The position numbers and the translations under genes were made by a program. A stretch of DNA of 64,000 bases from Lunularia cruciata (taxonomy: Eukaryota > Streptophyta > Marchantiopsida > Lunulariales > Lunulariaceae), in NCBI GenBank assembly GCA_948567375.1, contig OX419761.1, positions 13,828,501 to 13,892,500 of the forward strand, given 5' to 3'. The notes below the pieces were generated by a model. The model was not told where the DNA came from, ran no database searches, and saw nothing but the letters and a program-made list of their open reading frames with translations. Shown here piece by piece: positions 21,850 through 35,973 of the stretch (its first letter is position 1; each line of letters opens with the position of its first letter).

Positions 21850-23110
21850 ATAAGCCCAAAGCAGTTGGATGAGGCTAAAGGGAGTGATCACACCAAAGGT
21901 TTAGAAGGATAATTTTGCACTCTTGAGAGTAAGCCATGTGAGTAGGTTCATTTGCCATGTGGAGTGCATTGTCTACCCTAACAACTACCAAGAAGTAATG
22001 ATAGACAAAGGGAGGTCTTTAAAGATTTCTATTTTGTGTTCCAAGCAGAGTATGTGGACTATGCTACTCTATTTTGAGAATACAAAGATATATTCGCTTG
22101 GAAAATTGAGAAGATGCACACAATCGCTCAACAATTTGTGGAGCAGTTGATCAATCTTGAGGAAGAAGCATTCTAATCAGGCAACGACCATATTGACTTT
22201 ATCTAATGTATTCATTGTTGGTGAAGGAGAAGATAGATAACTACCTTTGGGTTGGAACTATCTTTTTGATACTTAGCATTGAGTAGGTATCTCCCATTGT
22301 AGTGGTACCCAAGAAGAAGACAAGGAAGATTAGAGTTTGCAAGGATTTTTGTAAGTTGAATGTACCTAAAAAGAAAGAAAACCGCCCTCTACTTTTCATG
22401 GATCCCATTCCTGTTCAAGTAGTAGGTAATGAGTCTTATAACTTTTTGGATGCTTTTTTGAGGTATAATCAAGTGTCCATTCAAGAAGAGAATATGAACA
22501 AGACTACCTTCACTTACACTTGTAACCAAATTCCATTTGGCTTGTGTAATGCACTTGCAATGTTTCAACAAATGATGATTGCCATCTTCAAGAATTATCT
22601 ATGGAAATTTATGGAGATCTTCATAGATGATTTCTATGTCTTTGGCCAAAGGAAAGACCACCTCTCATTTTTTCACCAAACATTTGAAAGATGCTAATCC
22701 ACCAAGTTCTCATTGCATCCAAAGAAATGCTTCTTTGTGATGATCAAAGGCATTTTGCTTGGACTTCAGGTTTCAAGAAGAGGAGTAGAGTTGGATGCAT
22801 AGAAGGTGAAGGTGAGAGCCTTCTTAGGACATGTGAGATAATACAAAAGGTTCATTGCAAACAATGTAGTTTTGGCAACACCTCTCACTAAAGATAAAGT
22901 TGTTAGAAGCATCTATGATGAGAGCACTTTTCATTTGTATGTAGATACATCTTCAATCATAGTAGGAGTAATACTCATCTAGAAGAATGAGAACAAAAAT
23001 GACTATTCTATATACTATGCCAATCATCAATTTTCATGGCTGAGAAAAACTATACCACCATAGAGAGTGAAGCATTAGGAATGGTGTATACTTGTAAAAT
23101 GTTTTGCAAT
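21850..23110 (+). mobile_element. Fragment of a third Ty3/gypsy element
   Basis: RT with VVPKKKTRKIRVCKDFCKLN at about 22300, QIPFGLCNALAMFQQMM near 22530-22580, and FIDDFYVFG at about 22620, the catalytic YxDD position. After a stop at 22695 the thumb follows in another frame (SLHPKKCFFVMIKG at about 22710), then an RNase H remnant (FHLYVDTSS) near 22930. No LTR, integrase or zinc finger was found. Its closest relatives are plant gypsy lineages that lack chromodomains, but this is uncertain. Confidence 0.8.
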
Positions 23111-23653
23111 TATGTGTTGGGTTACAAGTTTTTTTTATCTTGTAGACCATTCTGAGTTAATGATGTTGTTGATGGTGCAAATGGCATGATTGATGGTAGT
23201 TCCAATGGCATGATCAATAGCCCTAACACAAAATCTGGCCGCCACCAAGTAGTCTTTGACCAGCTATTGATATAACTATGACTGCCAAGACTAACACTCC
23301 AACGTACAAGCAAATGTACTAGCTTTGGTGCTATAAATATCATGTTAGGGATCCTGATTGCTTGAATGTATCACCTTGGAGAAAGAACCAAAATTTAATA
23401 ACTATTTGATTGTACCAAAGCATTTACATGTGTGGTTGCAATTTTTCACTCAAGGTGTACCTACCAAACTCTAGTAATAGTTGAGTTAACCTTAAAACTT
23501 GGATCAAGTTAGTCACCTTTCACTAGAGTTAGACAAGTACAAGCCTTAAACAAACAAGAAATCTCCCTACTTTTGGCAAGCAACCCTTTAGAGTTAGATA
23601 TGTAGAGTGAGTGGGTAATTTTGAAAGCTATATGGTAGATTTCTCTTCACTTG

Positions 23654-23658
23654 GGGTA
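23654..23658. repeat. Target-site duplication GGGTA, left copy
   Basis: GGGTA abuts the left LTR and is repeated at 27997-28001 beyond the right LTR, the 5-bp duplication expected for Ty3/gypsy integration. Confidence 0.88.
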
Positions 23659-24077
23659 TGTAAAAGACCGAGACCAAGGAGAGAAATAGGAGAATGGAAA
23701 CTCACATTGGGACACTTGAATGAGGGAAAACTCCAAATGCCTAGCATGAGCTTTGGCTCTTGTATTTATAGGGATTATACAAGGCTCTTGAGAAGCTTCT
23801 CAAGAAGCTTCCTTGAGCCACTTTCTTAGAATGCAAGCCAAGTTATTTGGGAAGCTTTTCAAGAAGCTTCTTTCTAGGAGCTGCTTACTTGGCGTGCAAG
23901 CTAAGTTAGTTGGAAGCTTCTAGAAGCTTCCTTCTAGAAGTTATCTACTTGGAGTGCAAGCTAAGCTAGTCAGGAGCCTTCCCAAGAAGCTTCCTAGATA
24001 CTTCTAGAATATTCTAGGCTAATGTTTTTTATTTGCTACTTCATTAGGCCTACTAACTTTGTTGCTAAACTATTATA
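23659..24077 (-). repeat. 3' LTR of the inverted gypsy copy
   Basis: On the plus strand it begins TGTAAAAGACC (the LTR's CA end). The other end has decayed from TGTAA to TATAA. It carries TATAAATA at 23763-23770 (minus) and the GAA/TTC arrays at 23913-23930 and 24002-24014. Confidence 0.88.
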
Positions 24078-24119
24078 TATTCCTCACTACTAGTTGGTGA
24101 CGTCCTTATCACCAATGAA

Positions 24120-24345
24120 ATTTCAAAATCTTAGATGGCCAGTTGTGCATTCTGGAGATGAGAAAGAGGTTCCTATGTGGCATCATGAAAGGGATACCCT
24201 TTCCAAAGGACCTTGTACTCCGTATGTTATCGATGACTTCATTAAATGTGGCAACGTGCAAGGATACAATCAACTTTAGGAACAAAGGGTTTCAACTTGG
24301 AAATATGAAATATAGGTTGGATGCGTATATGACAAGGCAAGGCAA
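24120..24345 (-). pseudogene. Chromodomain remnant of the inverted copy
   Basis: On the minus strand, VDCILARC, TEYKVLWKGYPFHDAT and EPLSHLQNAQ can be read in pieces. A segment present in the first copy between the integrase tail and the chromodomain is missing, two stops follow ILARCHI, and the TAG before EPLS is shared with the first copy. Confidence 0.75.
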
Positions 24346-24599
24346 GTCAATAAGCAACAAGAGAGACAATTTGGGTGACATCAAAGGATCCTATCCAATT
24401 ATGGGCAAGTTTACAAACTTGAATCAAGTGGGAGGGGTAAGTTACTAGAGGATAGCATGACTTTATCACCAACTTCAAAGGTGAAATCACAACGATGGTG
24501 GTCCGCATGTTGTTTCTGACAATTTTGGGCAACAAGGAGGTGAGATTTGGCTTGCTAGAGAGATTGGGAGATGGTGGTCAAGAAGGTTGAAGTATGAGG

Positions 24600-25395
24600 G
24601 ACCTGAGATGGAGGAGGAGCAAGAAGAGAATCTAGAACAAGCAAATCTTAGCCAAAATTGAGAAAGAAAGGAGAAAATCTGATGCTTGCATGTTGGGAAT
24701 TGTTGTAGGCAAATTCTTCAACTACAAGACATTCATTCCAATTAGTATGGTGGACATTGACAAAGGCATACAACATATCTTCCAAGATATGATTTGCACG
24801 TTCAATTTTTCCATCAGTTTGAGGATGATAGGCCATGGACAAGCAAGCTTGGTGCCAAGTATATAGAAGAGTGCTTGCCAAAACTTCTCAATGAATTGAG
24901 GTCACAATTGGAGATGAGTACACATGGCATCCCATGATGCTTGAAGACATTGTTGAAGTAGATTTGCACTAAGGTTGGAGTATCCATGATATCTAAGGTT
25001 GGTGCCAAGTGGATTTGCTTACTAAGCTTATCCATAAACACCACAATTGTTGTGTATCCTTGCTTTGTCTTGGGCAAGGATTTGATGAGATCCACGTTTA
25101 CATGTTCCCATTCAATGGGGAGTGGTTGAAGGAGTCCACTTGGCTTCTTGTTGCTGGCCTTGCTGTGTTGGCAACTTTTACACGATCGGACAAACTCTCA
25201 AACATCTTGTGTCATGTTGGGCCACCACCATTGGCATTGGAGGGTACCCAAGGTCTTGTCCACACCCATGTGACAAGCTTTTGGTAAATCATGGGCTTCT
25301 AAAAGACGCACAAGTTGTAGATCACCTTTGGCTGGAACACAGATTTGGTCCTCATGGAGTAGAAGGCTTCTCTTCAAGGAGAAAGGGATATGCAT
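24600..25395 (-). pseudogene. Integrase of the inverted gypsy copy
   Basis: The zinc-binding part LLEAHDLPKACHMGVDKTLGTLQ lies at 25330-25240. The core starts MDLIKSLPKTKQGYTTIVVF near 25095 and includes AYHPQTDGKIERANHILEDM at 24840-24790, where the catalytic Glu is still present. The second catalytic site reads ISNCD, with Asn where the first copy has Asp. A TGA after QDV is shared with the first copy at 2084. A frameshift lies between the core halves near 24880. Confidence 0.85.
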
Positions 25396-25409
25396 TCTTC
25401 ATTGTTTGC

Positions 25410-25682
25410 TTATTGAGCCCACGGTAATCAATACAGAAACAAAGTCCTCCATCCTTCTTTGGAACAAAATAGTACCGGTGCTCTCCAAGGAGAGGTACTA
25501 TGCCATATGAAGTCCTTCTCCAACAACTCCGTAAGTGTTATTTGCAACTCCTCTAACTCCTTTGGTGAGAGCCGATAGATTGGTCTACTCATTAGAGTAC
25601 TCCCTGACAATAACTTGATCTTGATTGACATACCACGATCAGAGGGTAATCCCTTTGGCAGATTATCCAAAAACACATCCAC
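25410..25682 (-). pseudogene. Truncated reverse transcriptase start
   Basis: The frame MDVFLDNLPKGLPSDRG ... RPIYRLSPKELEELQ ... SPWRAPVLF is the RT amino end. The sequence then jumps from the [10 protein letters not shown] region straight into the segment before the integrase zinc finger, so the catalytic palm and RNase H are absent. The junction near 25410 shows only a few bases of shared sequence. Confidence 0.85.
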
Positions 25683-25779
25683 ACACTCTTGCTTTGATCA
25701 ACCATTGCTTGATGAGGCTCTTGGTCCTCCTCAGATTGTCCTTGTAGAATTGGCTTGATCTACACCACAAATACAAACT

Positions 25780-25970
25780 TATCTTCCTCCAAATCTTGCT
25801 CTATGGCTACTTCACTAACAAAATTCCTATCTAGGGACTCATCTCTCTTCAAAGCTTACTCCATGGTTGCCTTCTTGGCAAACTTCCCATCTTGGGACTC
25901 ATCTCCCTTCAAGGCTTGCTCTATGGCTACCTTCTTGACAAACTTCCCATCTTGGGACTGACTATTTTTA
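25780..25970 (-). repeat. 60-bp tandem repeat in the PR-RT linker (3 units)
   Basis: Three diverged 60-bp units encode SQDGKFVKKVAIEQALKGDE-like 20-residue blocks. The first copy of the element has two units (194-313). Confidence 0.8.
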
Positions 25971-26038
25971 GGTGTCTTACTCAAAAGTACCAAACAACCT
26001 AATCATAAATTCCTACCTTGGTGTTGTACTTGAATTTG

Positions 26039-26374
26039 TCATCGGGTCCAATCAAATTGAACCTCATGACATTCAAGCCAAGGTAGTCCTAGAATGATAT
26101 TGTAGTGTAGAGGTGCCACTACAAACCTCATACATTCCAAATACTCCTTCCCAATCTTGAAGGTAACAAGATGCGAGATACGGAATGCAAAACCCTTTCT
26201 ATCATCCGCCATCATCAATCTACTTCTAATTACTAGCTTGATATGAATACCCAATTCTTTCACTACTTGCATAGACATGCAATTCTCTAAACTTCCAAAA
26301 TCAACCAAAATCCTACAACCTCGATTAGATATGTGAACTTGCATAGGTTGAGCTTTCAATCCCATTGGAACCAA
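26039..26374 (-). pseudogene. Retroviral-type aspartic protease of the inverted copy
   Basis: The domain runs from GLKAQPMQVHISNRGCRILVD to ILGLPWLECHEVQFDW. The active-site triad that is normally Asp-Ser/Thr-Gly reads Asp-Phe-Gly (LVDFGSLEN near 26310), so it should be inactive. One stop follows FDWTR. Confidence 0.88.
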
Positions 26375-26399
26375 TCAAGCTCTTAATAGGAGGCTTGAA

Positions 26400-27562
26400 A
26401 ACTACTATTGGGATTCCTCATTTCCCTGATTGTTCTATTCCACAAACTCCATTTGGGCAACTTGTCAAGGTCACCCATTCTTGAGTGGACATTCAACGAT
26501 GCGATGTCCTAATTGGTAACAATAAAAATAACCCCCATTTTGTTGCATTTCTCTCTATTTACAATGCCAAATGGTCTTCATTGAATGGCATCAATCCCAA
26601 TTAGTGTCGGCTTCTCCACCCATCTGTAGTGTATTGATAGGTTCTATGGAGATCAAAGTCAAGACCAAGTTGTTGCAACCAAGGAATCAAAATGTTCTGC
26701 CAACCGCATGGCTTCCTCCAAGTGTTGTGGCTCTTGCATGGTTACCTCTAATTTGGTTCTTAACTTCAAGCCACTCACATATCACTCCAGAGCTTCACCT
26801 TCCAATATATTTGGAATTTGCATGATGGTGTTTTGGAATTACGTGATGTAACTTCTTATAGAGCCAATCTGTTTCAACTCTGCCAACCTATCCCATGCAG
26901 CTCATATGGCATTTATAGCTTGGAACCGATTAATTATTGCACTCTTGAATTTTGCACAGGTCAAGATTTATGCAACAATTTGTTGTTCAGCTTGCTCCAC
27001 TCGGAATCTTCACCATAGCTTTGCTACTCCATCCAATTGGCTAGAAGCCAAGAGAATCTATTTTTGCTCATCTTGTAGATTGGTAACATCAAAGTCACAT
27101 TCACAATCAAACACAAAATTCTCCATTGCACCCGGGAGATTCTTGCATTCAAATACATTGGGTTTAAGGAATAGGATTTGATATTCTCCTTCTCAAATTG
27201 GTACTCTCTCTACATGTTCCTATCGTGAAAGCTCTTGTTCATCTAACAATCAAGTAAGGTGCTCGATTTGTTGTTGCATAGCAAGGATAATCTCGGGCAT
27301 TTCTGCCATGATTGCTACTCTATCTTGCCACCCCTACCTGATCTATCTAATTTATTAACACATAGAAGCAGCACGTCCACCGTTCTCCATAAGTTACAAT
27401 CGGAAGCACCAAGAGTTCCTCAGATGTGGTGATCATATGCAAAAAATCTTGTCCAAAGTGTGAGGTGATGAATTGTGTGAAACGATGCTTAGGTAGTACT
27501 TGGATACAAAAATCCCAATGGTTTGGTGGAAGTGGATTTGGTGGTCCATAAATTCTATCCAT
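26400..27562 (-). pseudogene. Gag of the inverted gypsy copy
   Basis: The likely start is the ATG at 27562 (MDRIYGPPNPLPP), 10 bases past the primer-binding site. The frame breaks after about 70 residues; further gag-like pieces continue to a zinc-knuckle remnant at about 26525-26485 reading CYQ-LGHRIVEC, in which the second Cys of the CCHC knuckle is missing. Confidence 0.7.
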
Positions 27563-27572
27563 CCCATTCTTG

Positions 27573-27584
27573 CTCTAATACCAA
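27573..27584 (-). other. Primer-binding site, initiator tRNA-Met type
   Basis: On the minus strand TGGTATTAGAGC follows the 5' LTR by one base. It matches the plant initiator-Met primer site TGGTATCAGAGC except for one C-to-T change. Confidence 0.88.
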
Positions 27585-27585
27585 T

Positions 27586-27996
27586 GTAAAAGTTTGAGAC
27601 CAAGGAGAGAAATAGGAGAATGGAAACTCACATTGGGACACTTGAATGTGGGAAAACTCTAAATGCCTAGCATGAGCTTTGGCTCTTGTATTTACAGGGA
27701 TCATACAAGGCTCTTGAGAAGTTTCTCAAGAAGCTTCCTTGAACCGCTTTCTTGGAGTGCAACCCAAGTTAATTGAGAAGCTTCTCAAGAAGCTTCCTTC
27801 TAGGAGCTACTTACTTGGCATGCAAGCTAAATTAGTTGGAAGCTTCTAGAAGCTACCTACTTGGAGTGCAATCTAAGCTAGACAGGTAGCTTCCCAAGAA
27901 GCTTCCTAGATACTTTTGGAATCTTCAAGGCTAATTTGTCTTATTTTCTACTTCATTAACCCTACTAAGTTCATCGCTAAATTCCATATTGTTACA
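27586..27996 (-). repeat. 5' LTR of the inverted gypsy copy (411 bp)
   Basis: On the minus strand it starts TGTAACAATATGG at 27996, identical to the LTR start at 3293, and ends at 27586. One repeat unit is shortened relative to the other LTRs. The TATA box reads TGTAAATA. GAA/TTC blocks remain at 27839-27851. Confidence 0.9.
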
Positions 27997-28001
27997 GGGT
28001 A
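27997..28001. repeat. Target-site duplication GGGTA, right copy
   Basis: Identical to 23654-23658 on the other side of the element. Confidence 0.88.
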
Positions 28002-31000
28002 ATACATAGTCATGGGTACCTTAGTGCACAAATGCAAGTAGCATAGGCAAGTGCCCAAGGTTATATTTAAGTCACATAATGACCAAGTGTGCACTTCATT
28101 GTAGAGAAGAGTTGTAGTAGCAAGAAGCTTGAATTCTTTTAGAGGAATCAAGAATTAAGGACAACAGAGACCATGCAATGATCTACAAAATTTAGGACAA
28201 CAGAGATCCAAAGATGAGGAATTTACAAGGAAATGTCTTTACATGGATGGAAGATCCTTTGCAAGATAAGACAAGGACCAAGACAAAGAAATTTCCAAGA
28301 CCTAAAAGCTAACCAAGGAAGACCGCAAGAGGATGAGACCCACACTCTTTATTGAGATTTAGAAGAGTGAAGGTGAATCTTCTTCACACAAAGAGAAGAA
28401 GAGCAAGGCACACCAAGTAAAGAGGAGGTACCACAGATCAAGAAGGTAGCCATTTCCAATACTGGTGCTATAGTCATCTATACTATGGAATCACTATTAG
28501 AGATGATGGAACGGATCCTCCTTACCTATCAAGAATTACATGGAGAGATCACTCATTACTCAATGTTGTTTGGGCATCATACAAGAAGTTCAAATAGAAA
28601 GGTTAAATGTGCAAGAAGAGTTATCTAGAATCAATACCTTGTATGCAACTAAGGGGAAGTGCAACAATGATCTTGCACAAGAGGCCTTCAAATTAAAGGA
28701 CAAAGGAGAAACCTTCCAAGAAAGTATGAAGAAGACCTTTGGACAAGGTAGGACAAAGAGAAGGCACTCCATCTTGAGCAAAAAAGCACCAAGGCAACTT
28801 CAATGAGCAATTGAGGCTTGGGATGAGGATATTGATGCATTGAGAGGAGAAGTGGAGAAGGTGAATATCACAATGGTCACCGTGAAAGTTCATCATCAAG
28901 AGTACCATTACATCATAGATATCTAGATCAAGAATCACTCCATGTGACTATAGAAGAAGGAAGAGGATGAAGAGAAAGATCCCATGCAAGTTATGGAGGA
29001 AGTGAAGGTGGAATTATAGGATATCCAAACACAATCAGAAGAAGAAAAGACAAATTCCTTGCCCAAATGGAGTCAATGTGGGACCAACTAGTCAAACTTG
29101 CCAAGGGAGCAATCCAAATGAAACTCAATGGATTAAGCTATGGGATCTAAAGGCACAAATACAAGTAATGCAGACCAAGGTCTACACATATTAGCATCTC
29201 AACAAACTATCAGTCTAGTTGTAGGAGTATATAGCAAAGAGGGTTCAAGAGAGAACCAAGACCTTGCTTGCATTCTTAAAGGAATACAAGAATAAGATAG
29301 AAGTTTTAATTAGGTATTATAAAAGCAAAGATAGCTCTTTGCAACAAGCTTTAAGGACAGAGTGAATACCTAGCCAAAGAAAAATGATGAAAATATCTAA
29401 GTGTATAAAATCTTTAACCTAAAATGACCTTTGGTGTACAAGAAATATTTTATGCCGAAGACCTTTATAGTTGTTATTTATCTTTGGCATAGAATACCTT
29501 GAGTCTACTAGGACAATTTGCAAGCCTAAGACCTTTGTGCCATAAATTTAAATGTACATTCAAAGGGGAAAAGAACAATACTAAATACTTGAGCTTGCCA
29601 TGGATGCATAGGACAATCTTAATTAAGTGCATTAGGATAAGTAGGTAGGATTAGCAATGAGTTATGTAGGTGTCAATAGAAAATACTAGCACCCCTCAGC
29701 CGTTGAATCTCTTCATCATAAAGTAGGAACTATGTAAACGGATTTTGATCCAATGTAAATCTTTTTGCTTTCTCCATGATTGAAGTTTGAGTGGAAGGAT
29801 CTCCATGATCCTTGGTGCTGATTGCCTACACTTTGCATAGTTGCTTGTATGATTGGTTGAGTAGAAGTAAGGAACCTTATAGTGGGAACATAGGTGCTTG
29901 AGTGTAGAGGGATATTTGTATTTGGTTGGGATGTCTCATCCCTAGAGTTCTAAAGGAACAAGACAATGTAGAGAAAGGTTTGAGGAGCCTGGAGCATTGA
30001 AAGTACCATGGAATTGAAAAGCCAATCACTCAATCAATTTCAATACTCCTTCAAGATTTCATTTTTATGAAGGATAGTACGTAATTATTCAAGTTATTCA
30101 TTAGAGTGATAGGACCTTTGAGATGAAACCAATCTTTGAGGTGTAACTAACTTTGGGATGAAGTGATCTTTGGCGTGAAGTGAGCCATCACCTTCAAGAA
30201 TAATTTGGAATAGAAGCTTAGTAAAAGTAGTTTTTGTTTTCCCTTTTCTATAGTGTGCCATAGTGGGTTGCACACTACAAAAAATGACACTACCTTCTTT
30301 TGGGAGTGATTCTTGCCCAAGAGGTTAAATACAAAATACTAGATAATTACTGTTTGTGATATTTTTCTTCAACTCTAGTCATTTCTGCATCCTCAAAGGA
30401 ATAACTTGTTCTTACCATTTTTACTCTTAGTATGTTCATATAGCTTTTTTATGACAGAATTTTTAAGACATTTATTAGCAAAGAAGTTTCACTATGCACA
30501 AAGGAAATTTTATCAAGTATAAGTTTATGAAATTTTATATCAATTTGACCAAAAGACCATTTTTTACATATCTTTATAAAATTTCCTTCTTATTATTATC
30601 ATTTGAGCATAAATAATATCTAAAAGGAAATAGTCTTCAATTCATGTAATAACATTACATCAAATATCACCTCTTGTTCTTTGAAGTGCTTTTGAACAAT
30701 AAGATAGTTCTTAAAATAAGATATAGATCCTAGGTATATAATTTGTCAAAAATTCCCCTCTCTAACTAAAATGTGTAGTAATATTGAGAATAAATAAAAA
30801 GTCCATATATATGAAGGAAATATATGGGCATTTATTCTAAAGATATTTTATAAATTTAAATTAAATGATGAAGAAATAGATCTTGTGAGTATTGCACACA
30901 TATAACAAATATATTTAGAAACTATTATTTGATTTTACAAGTTTACTTATACTCAATGTAGAGAATTGTAGTAAATCCTTATAAGAACCTTACTCTATTA

Positions 31001-32980
31001 AAAGTGATTAGATAAGATTTTAAATATAATAATATTATAAAGTAGTAGGACTTTTAAACCTCCTTTTGATTTTATTTTCCATATTTTGTAAGGTTTTGAA
31101 CCTACTCTCTTTACATTCAAAACCAAGGTGGATAAATTGTGACAATAATGATATACTTGTTGCTTATTATTACAAGTGTAATAATAACAAGTTTTTATTA
31201 TTTTAGAGTTTGGTGTGCATTTGATTCACTTGTCTAATTCTTTTTAAGTTAATTTTATCTATTCATTTACTCCTTTAACTTAAACTTGTTCTGAATAGAG
31301 AATCTACTACAATACAACATACCAATACACAATGGTTTTGATCATGCTTATACCAAGAATACAACATATTGTTAAAGGATTTAATGGCCCAAATACTAAG
31401 TCTATGCAAACCTAAGTTTATTGTGAGTGATAATTAGACATACAAGTGGATTTTATGCAAGCTCATGGTTCATATTAAGTGATGATCAATTATTAATTAG
31501 GATTCATGTATATCTATAAAATTCAATTTGATATTGTGATACTGTTCATTAGTGTGAAGTATATACTATTTGACCTATTTGTAGCACATGATTACATATC
31601 AAATCCTAAGAGGAGTTGTACATGTGGGAGTAAACTTCACAATCAAAGAGAGAGAAAAGAAGACCTCTATACTTTGCGACAAACCTTTGATGCTTTTGTA
31701 CACTTCTCATTTGAGGTTTTCTTGGTATTTACTTCATCACTTCATATGCTTTTCCAAGATACAACTTCAAGTTCATTGTGGAGGAGAAGAGCTACACTCT
31801 CCACATGCACTCATATAGTTCACTCTTTTGGGCTTACGCTTGCATATAATAGTAATAGTTGGAGCTCTTCTCAAAATTATAAAAAATGTAATAATTATTG
31901 ACTAATCTTAATATTAGAGCTCTCAACTAGATGAAAATCTTGACTAGGAGGAATGACTCTATGGTATACTGGTTGGTAAGAGCTGGAGAAAAATAAACCT
32001 TGATTATCATAGGAATTTGCAGATCAGATACATATTGATAGACTTTGTATTAGCTCTTTAATTTATCTTGTATTATATACCACCATCAGTCCTTATGAGT
32101 GATTATGAACTGCCATTGTGTGGTTGCTCTTCATTATTTGAAGACTAGCCCTTATGTATATCTTACTATTGCATATAAGAGAATTCTACTTGTATGCACA
32201 AGTTAAAATAAATTCTTATGAATCTTGGTGAGATCTCTATCATATCAATTAGCATACCTCCTTTTATAATGATTTATTCAGATCTTTATTTATTTGTTTA
32301 TGTACACCCATCTTTCATAAGACACAATTATGTTTCTTCTCTTCTTTCCTTCTTTGTATGTTATGTGGTTTGTGTTTTCTACGTGGTTGCACTTTCCTCT
32401 ATTAGTCGTTACATTTTCTTCTTTAATTTAAAGAATATTGATTACGTTCCAATTCTATAGGAGTATAGAGTCTGCTTTCAGTAATTTTGGGATTTTGACA
32501 TGATTTTGTTGATTAATTTTGCTACTATAATTGAAGATCAAAATGTGAGAGAATCAACTTTATATTTTACCAATAAAATAATTTGGTTTCAGTATAGAAC
32601 TTAGAAGAGACGGATCCAAAAAGGATTGTGTAACTGTTATCTCTAAGGCATAACTAAGGATTAATCTGTCATCTAGTTGAAGATTTTAACTAGTAGGAAA
32701 GAGTTGTTGGTATAGTCTTGAGTAGTAACCTAGTTTATGACGTAGGTTTAGGGTAGAAGACTAAGTTAGGAAGACTTTGACTATGATAGCAATTGATAGA
32801 TGCAAGAAATACTATGTTAGTTTGTGGTAGTGTATTTTTTTTGACTTATGTGCCATATGAGAGATTACGGTATGATATTATGATATTATTGATGGTCTTA
32901 TGATATGGTCTTTATAATTGTAGTTTGATGTGTAAAGTAAGGAAAATAGATCTTAAAGAAATCTTACATTTATTAGTTCA
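28002..32980. other. AT-rich region with a gag-like or coiled-coil remnant
   Basis: 28300-29400 has a plus-strand bias for Lys/Glu codons and one open stretch, 28540-28806, reading IQEVQIERLNVQEELSRI, likely helical; it may be decayed retroelement gag. From 29400 to 32980 no supported gene is seen; ORFs are short and driven by AT content. Confidence 0.5.
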
Positions 32981-33084
32981 TATGGAGAAGTCCTTTTATG
33001 CATCCAAGATACAATTACAAATTAATCCAAAATATGGAGAAGTCCTTTTATGCATCCAAGATACAATTACATATTAATCCAAAA
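32981..33084 (+). repeat. 52-bp tandem duplication
   Basis: Copies 32981-33032 and 33033-33084 differ at a single base (ACAAATTA / ACATATTA), so the duplication is recent. Confidence 0.95.
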
Positions 33085-33622
33085 TCAAAACTTATCAAAC
33101 AAAAAGCTATATATTATCCAAAATTTAAATATTTGAGATTGAATCTATATTATCAATGGAAATTTTATGAAGATATTCTCAATGCAACAATATACTTTTT
33201 GCCAAAGGATTTTATAGTTATTGCACTCTAATAATATACTTTTGTATTGTTACTTATATCTTAACTTGTCAACTTGAAAAGTTAAACTCATACATAACAA
33301 ATTAGATGAAGATAAGAAAGACATGATTCTGAAACTGCTTTGGAAGATTAAACAGCAATAAGGTTAGAAGTGGATCAATTAGGAGATGGACACAAGTCAA
33401 CCCAAAGGAGCTCATTATCATCAATTAGGTCCTCATTATCATCAAATGACCACTACCATTAAGTAGAGGAGAAAATCAAATGAAATGATGCGGAAAGGTT
33501 TAAGAGGTTTTATATCTAGTAGTAGCAAGCTAAAGTACAATCTTGAGCTATATCTAACAAGTATTAGGCACTTACACCTCAAAACAAGTCTACATAAGTA
33601 TGATTTTATCTACACCTCCAAA

Positions 33623-35740
<2,118 letters not shown>

Positions 35741-35744
35741 GCCA

Positions 35745-35752
35745 TATATAAC
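35745..35752 (+). promoter_or_regulatory. TATA box of the plastid zinc-motif gene
   Basis: TATATAAC within GCCATATATAACCCCG lies about 230 bp before the start codon at 35974, a plausible core promoter for a 200-bp leader. Confidence 0.45.
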
Positions 35753-35973
35753 CCCGTACCAGTAACTTTCGGTGCTTCGGGAGTGAGTGTCCTGTGATCT
35801 CTCGTTGCAATTTTGTTCCATCATCGACAGCAAGTGCTGTGAACTCGAAGGATTCTCGGTCCTTAGCTTGGGAAATTGAAGTAGAATTTGTTGCTGCGTT
35901 TCTTCGCCGCTGAGTGCAGAAATACTGTCTGTTTTTCTACCAGCGCTCGCGGGGGAGATTTCGAGGGGAAGCG

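Larger units (their letters stand above)
23659..27996 (-). mobile_element. Complete, internally deleted Ty3/gypsy chromovirus copy
   Basis: It has two LTRs (27586-27996 as 5', 23659-24077 as 3'), a primer-binding site at 27573-27584 and a GGGTA duplication on both sides. It is the same family as the element at 1-3716, inverted. Order on the minus strand: gag, protease, linker repeats, RT start, integrase, chromodomain. Compared with the first copy, the span equivalent to 709-1900 (RT palm through RNase H) is missing at about 25410. Total length 4338 bp, short for gypsy. Many stops; it could only have moved with help or lost the segment after insertion. Confidence 0.92.

Noticed and set aside
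31506-32460. Several plus-strand ORFs of 76-131 codons
   Set aside because: Very AT-rich, compositionally biased frames without homology or domain features.
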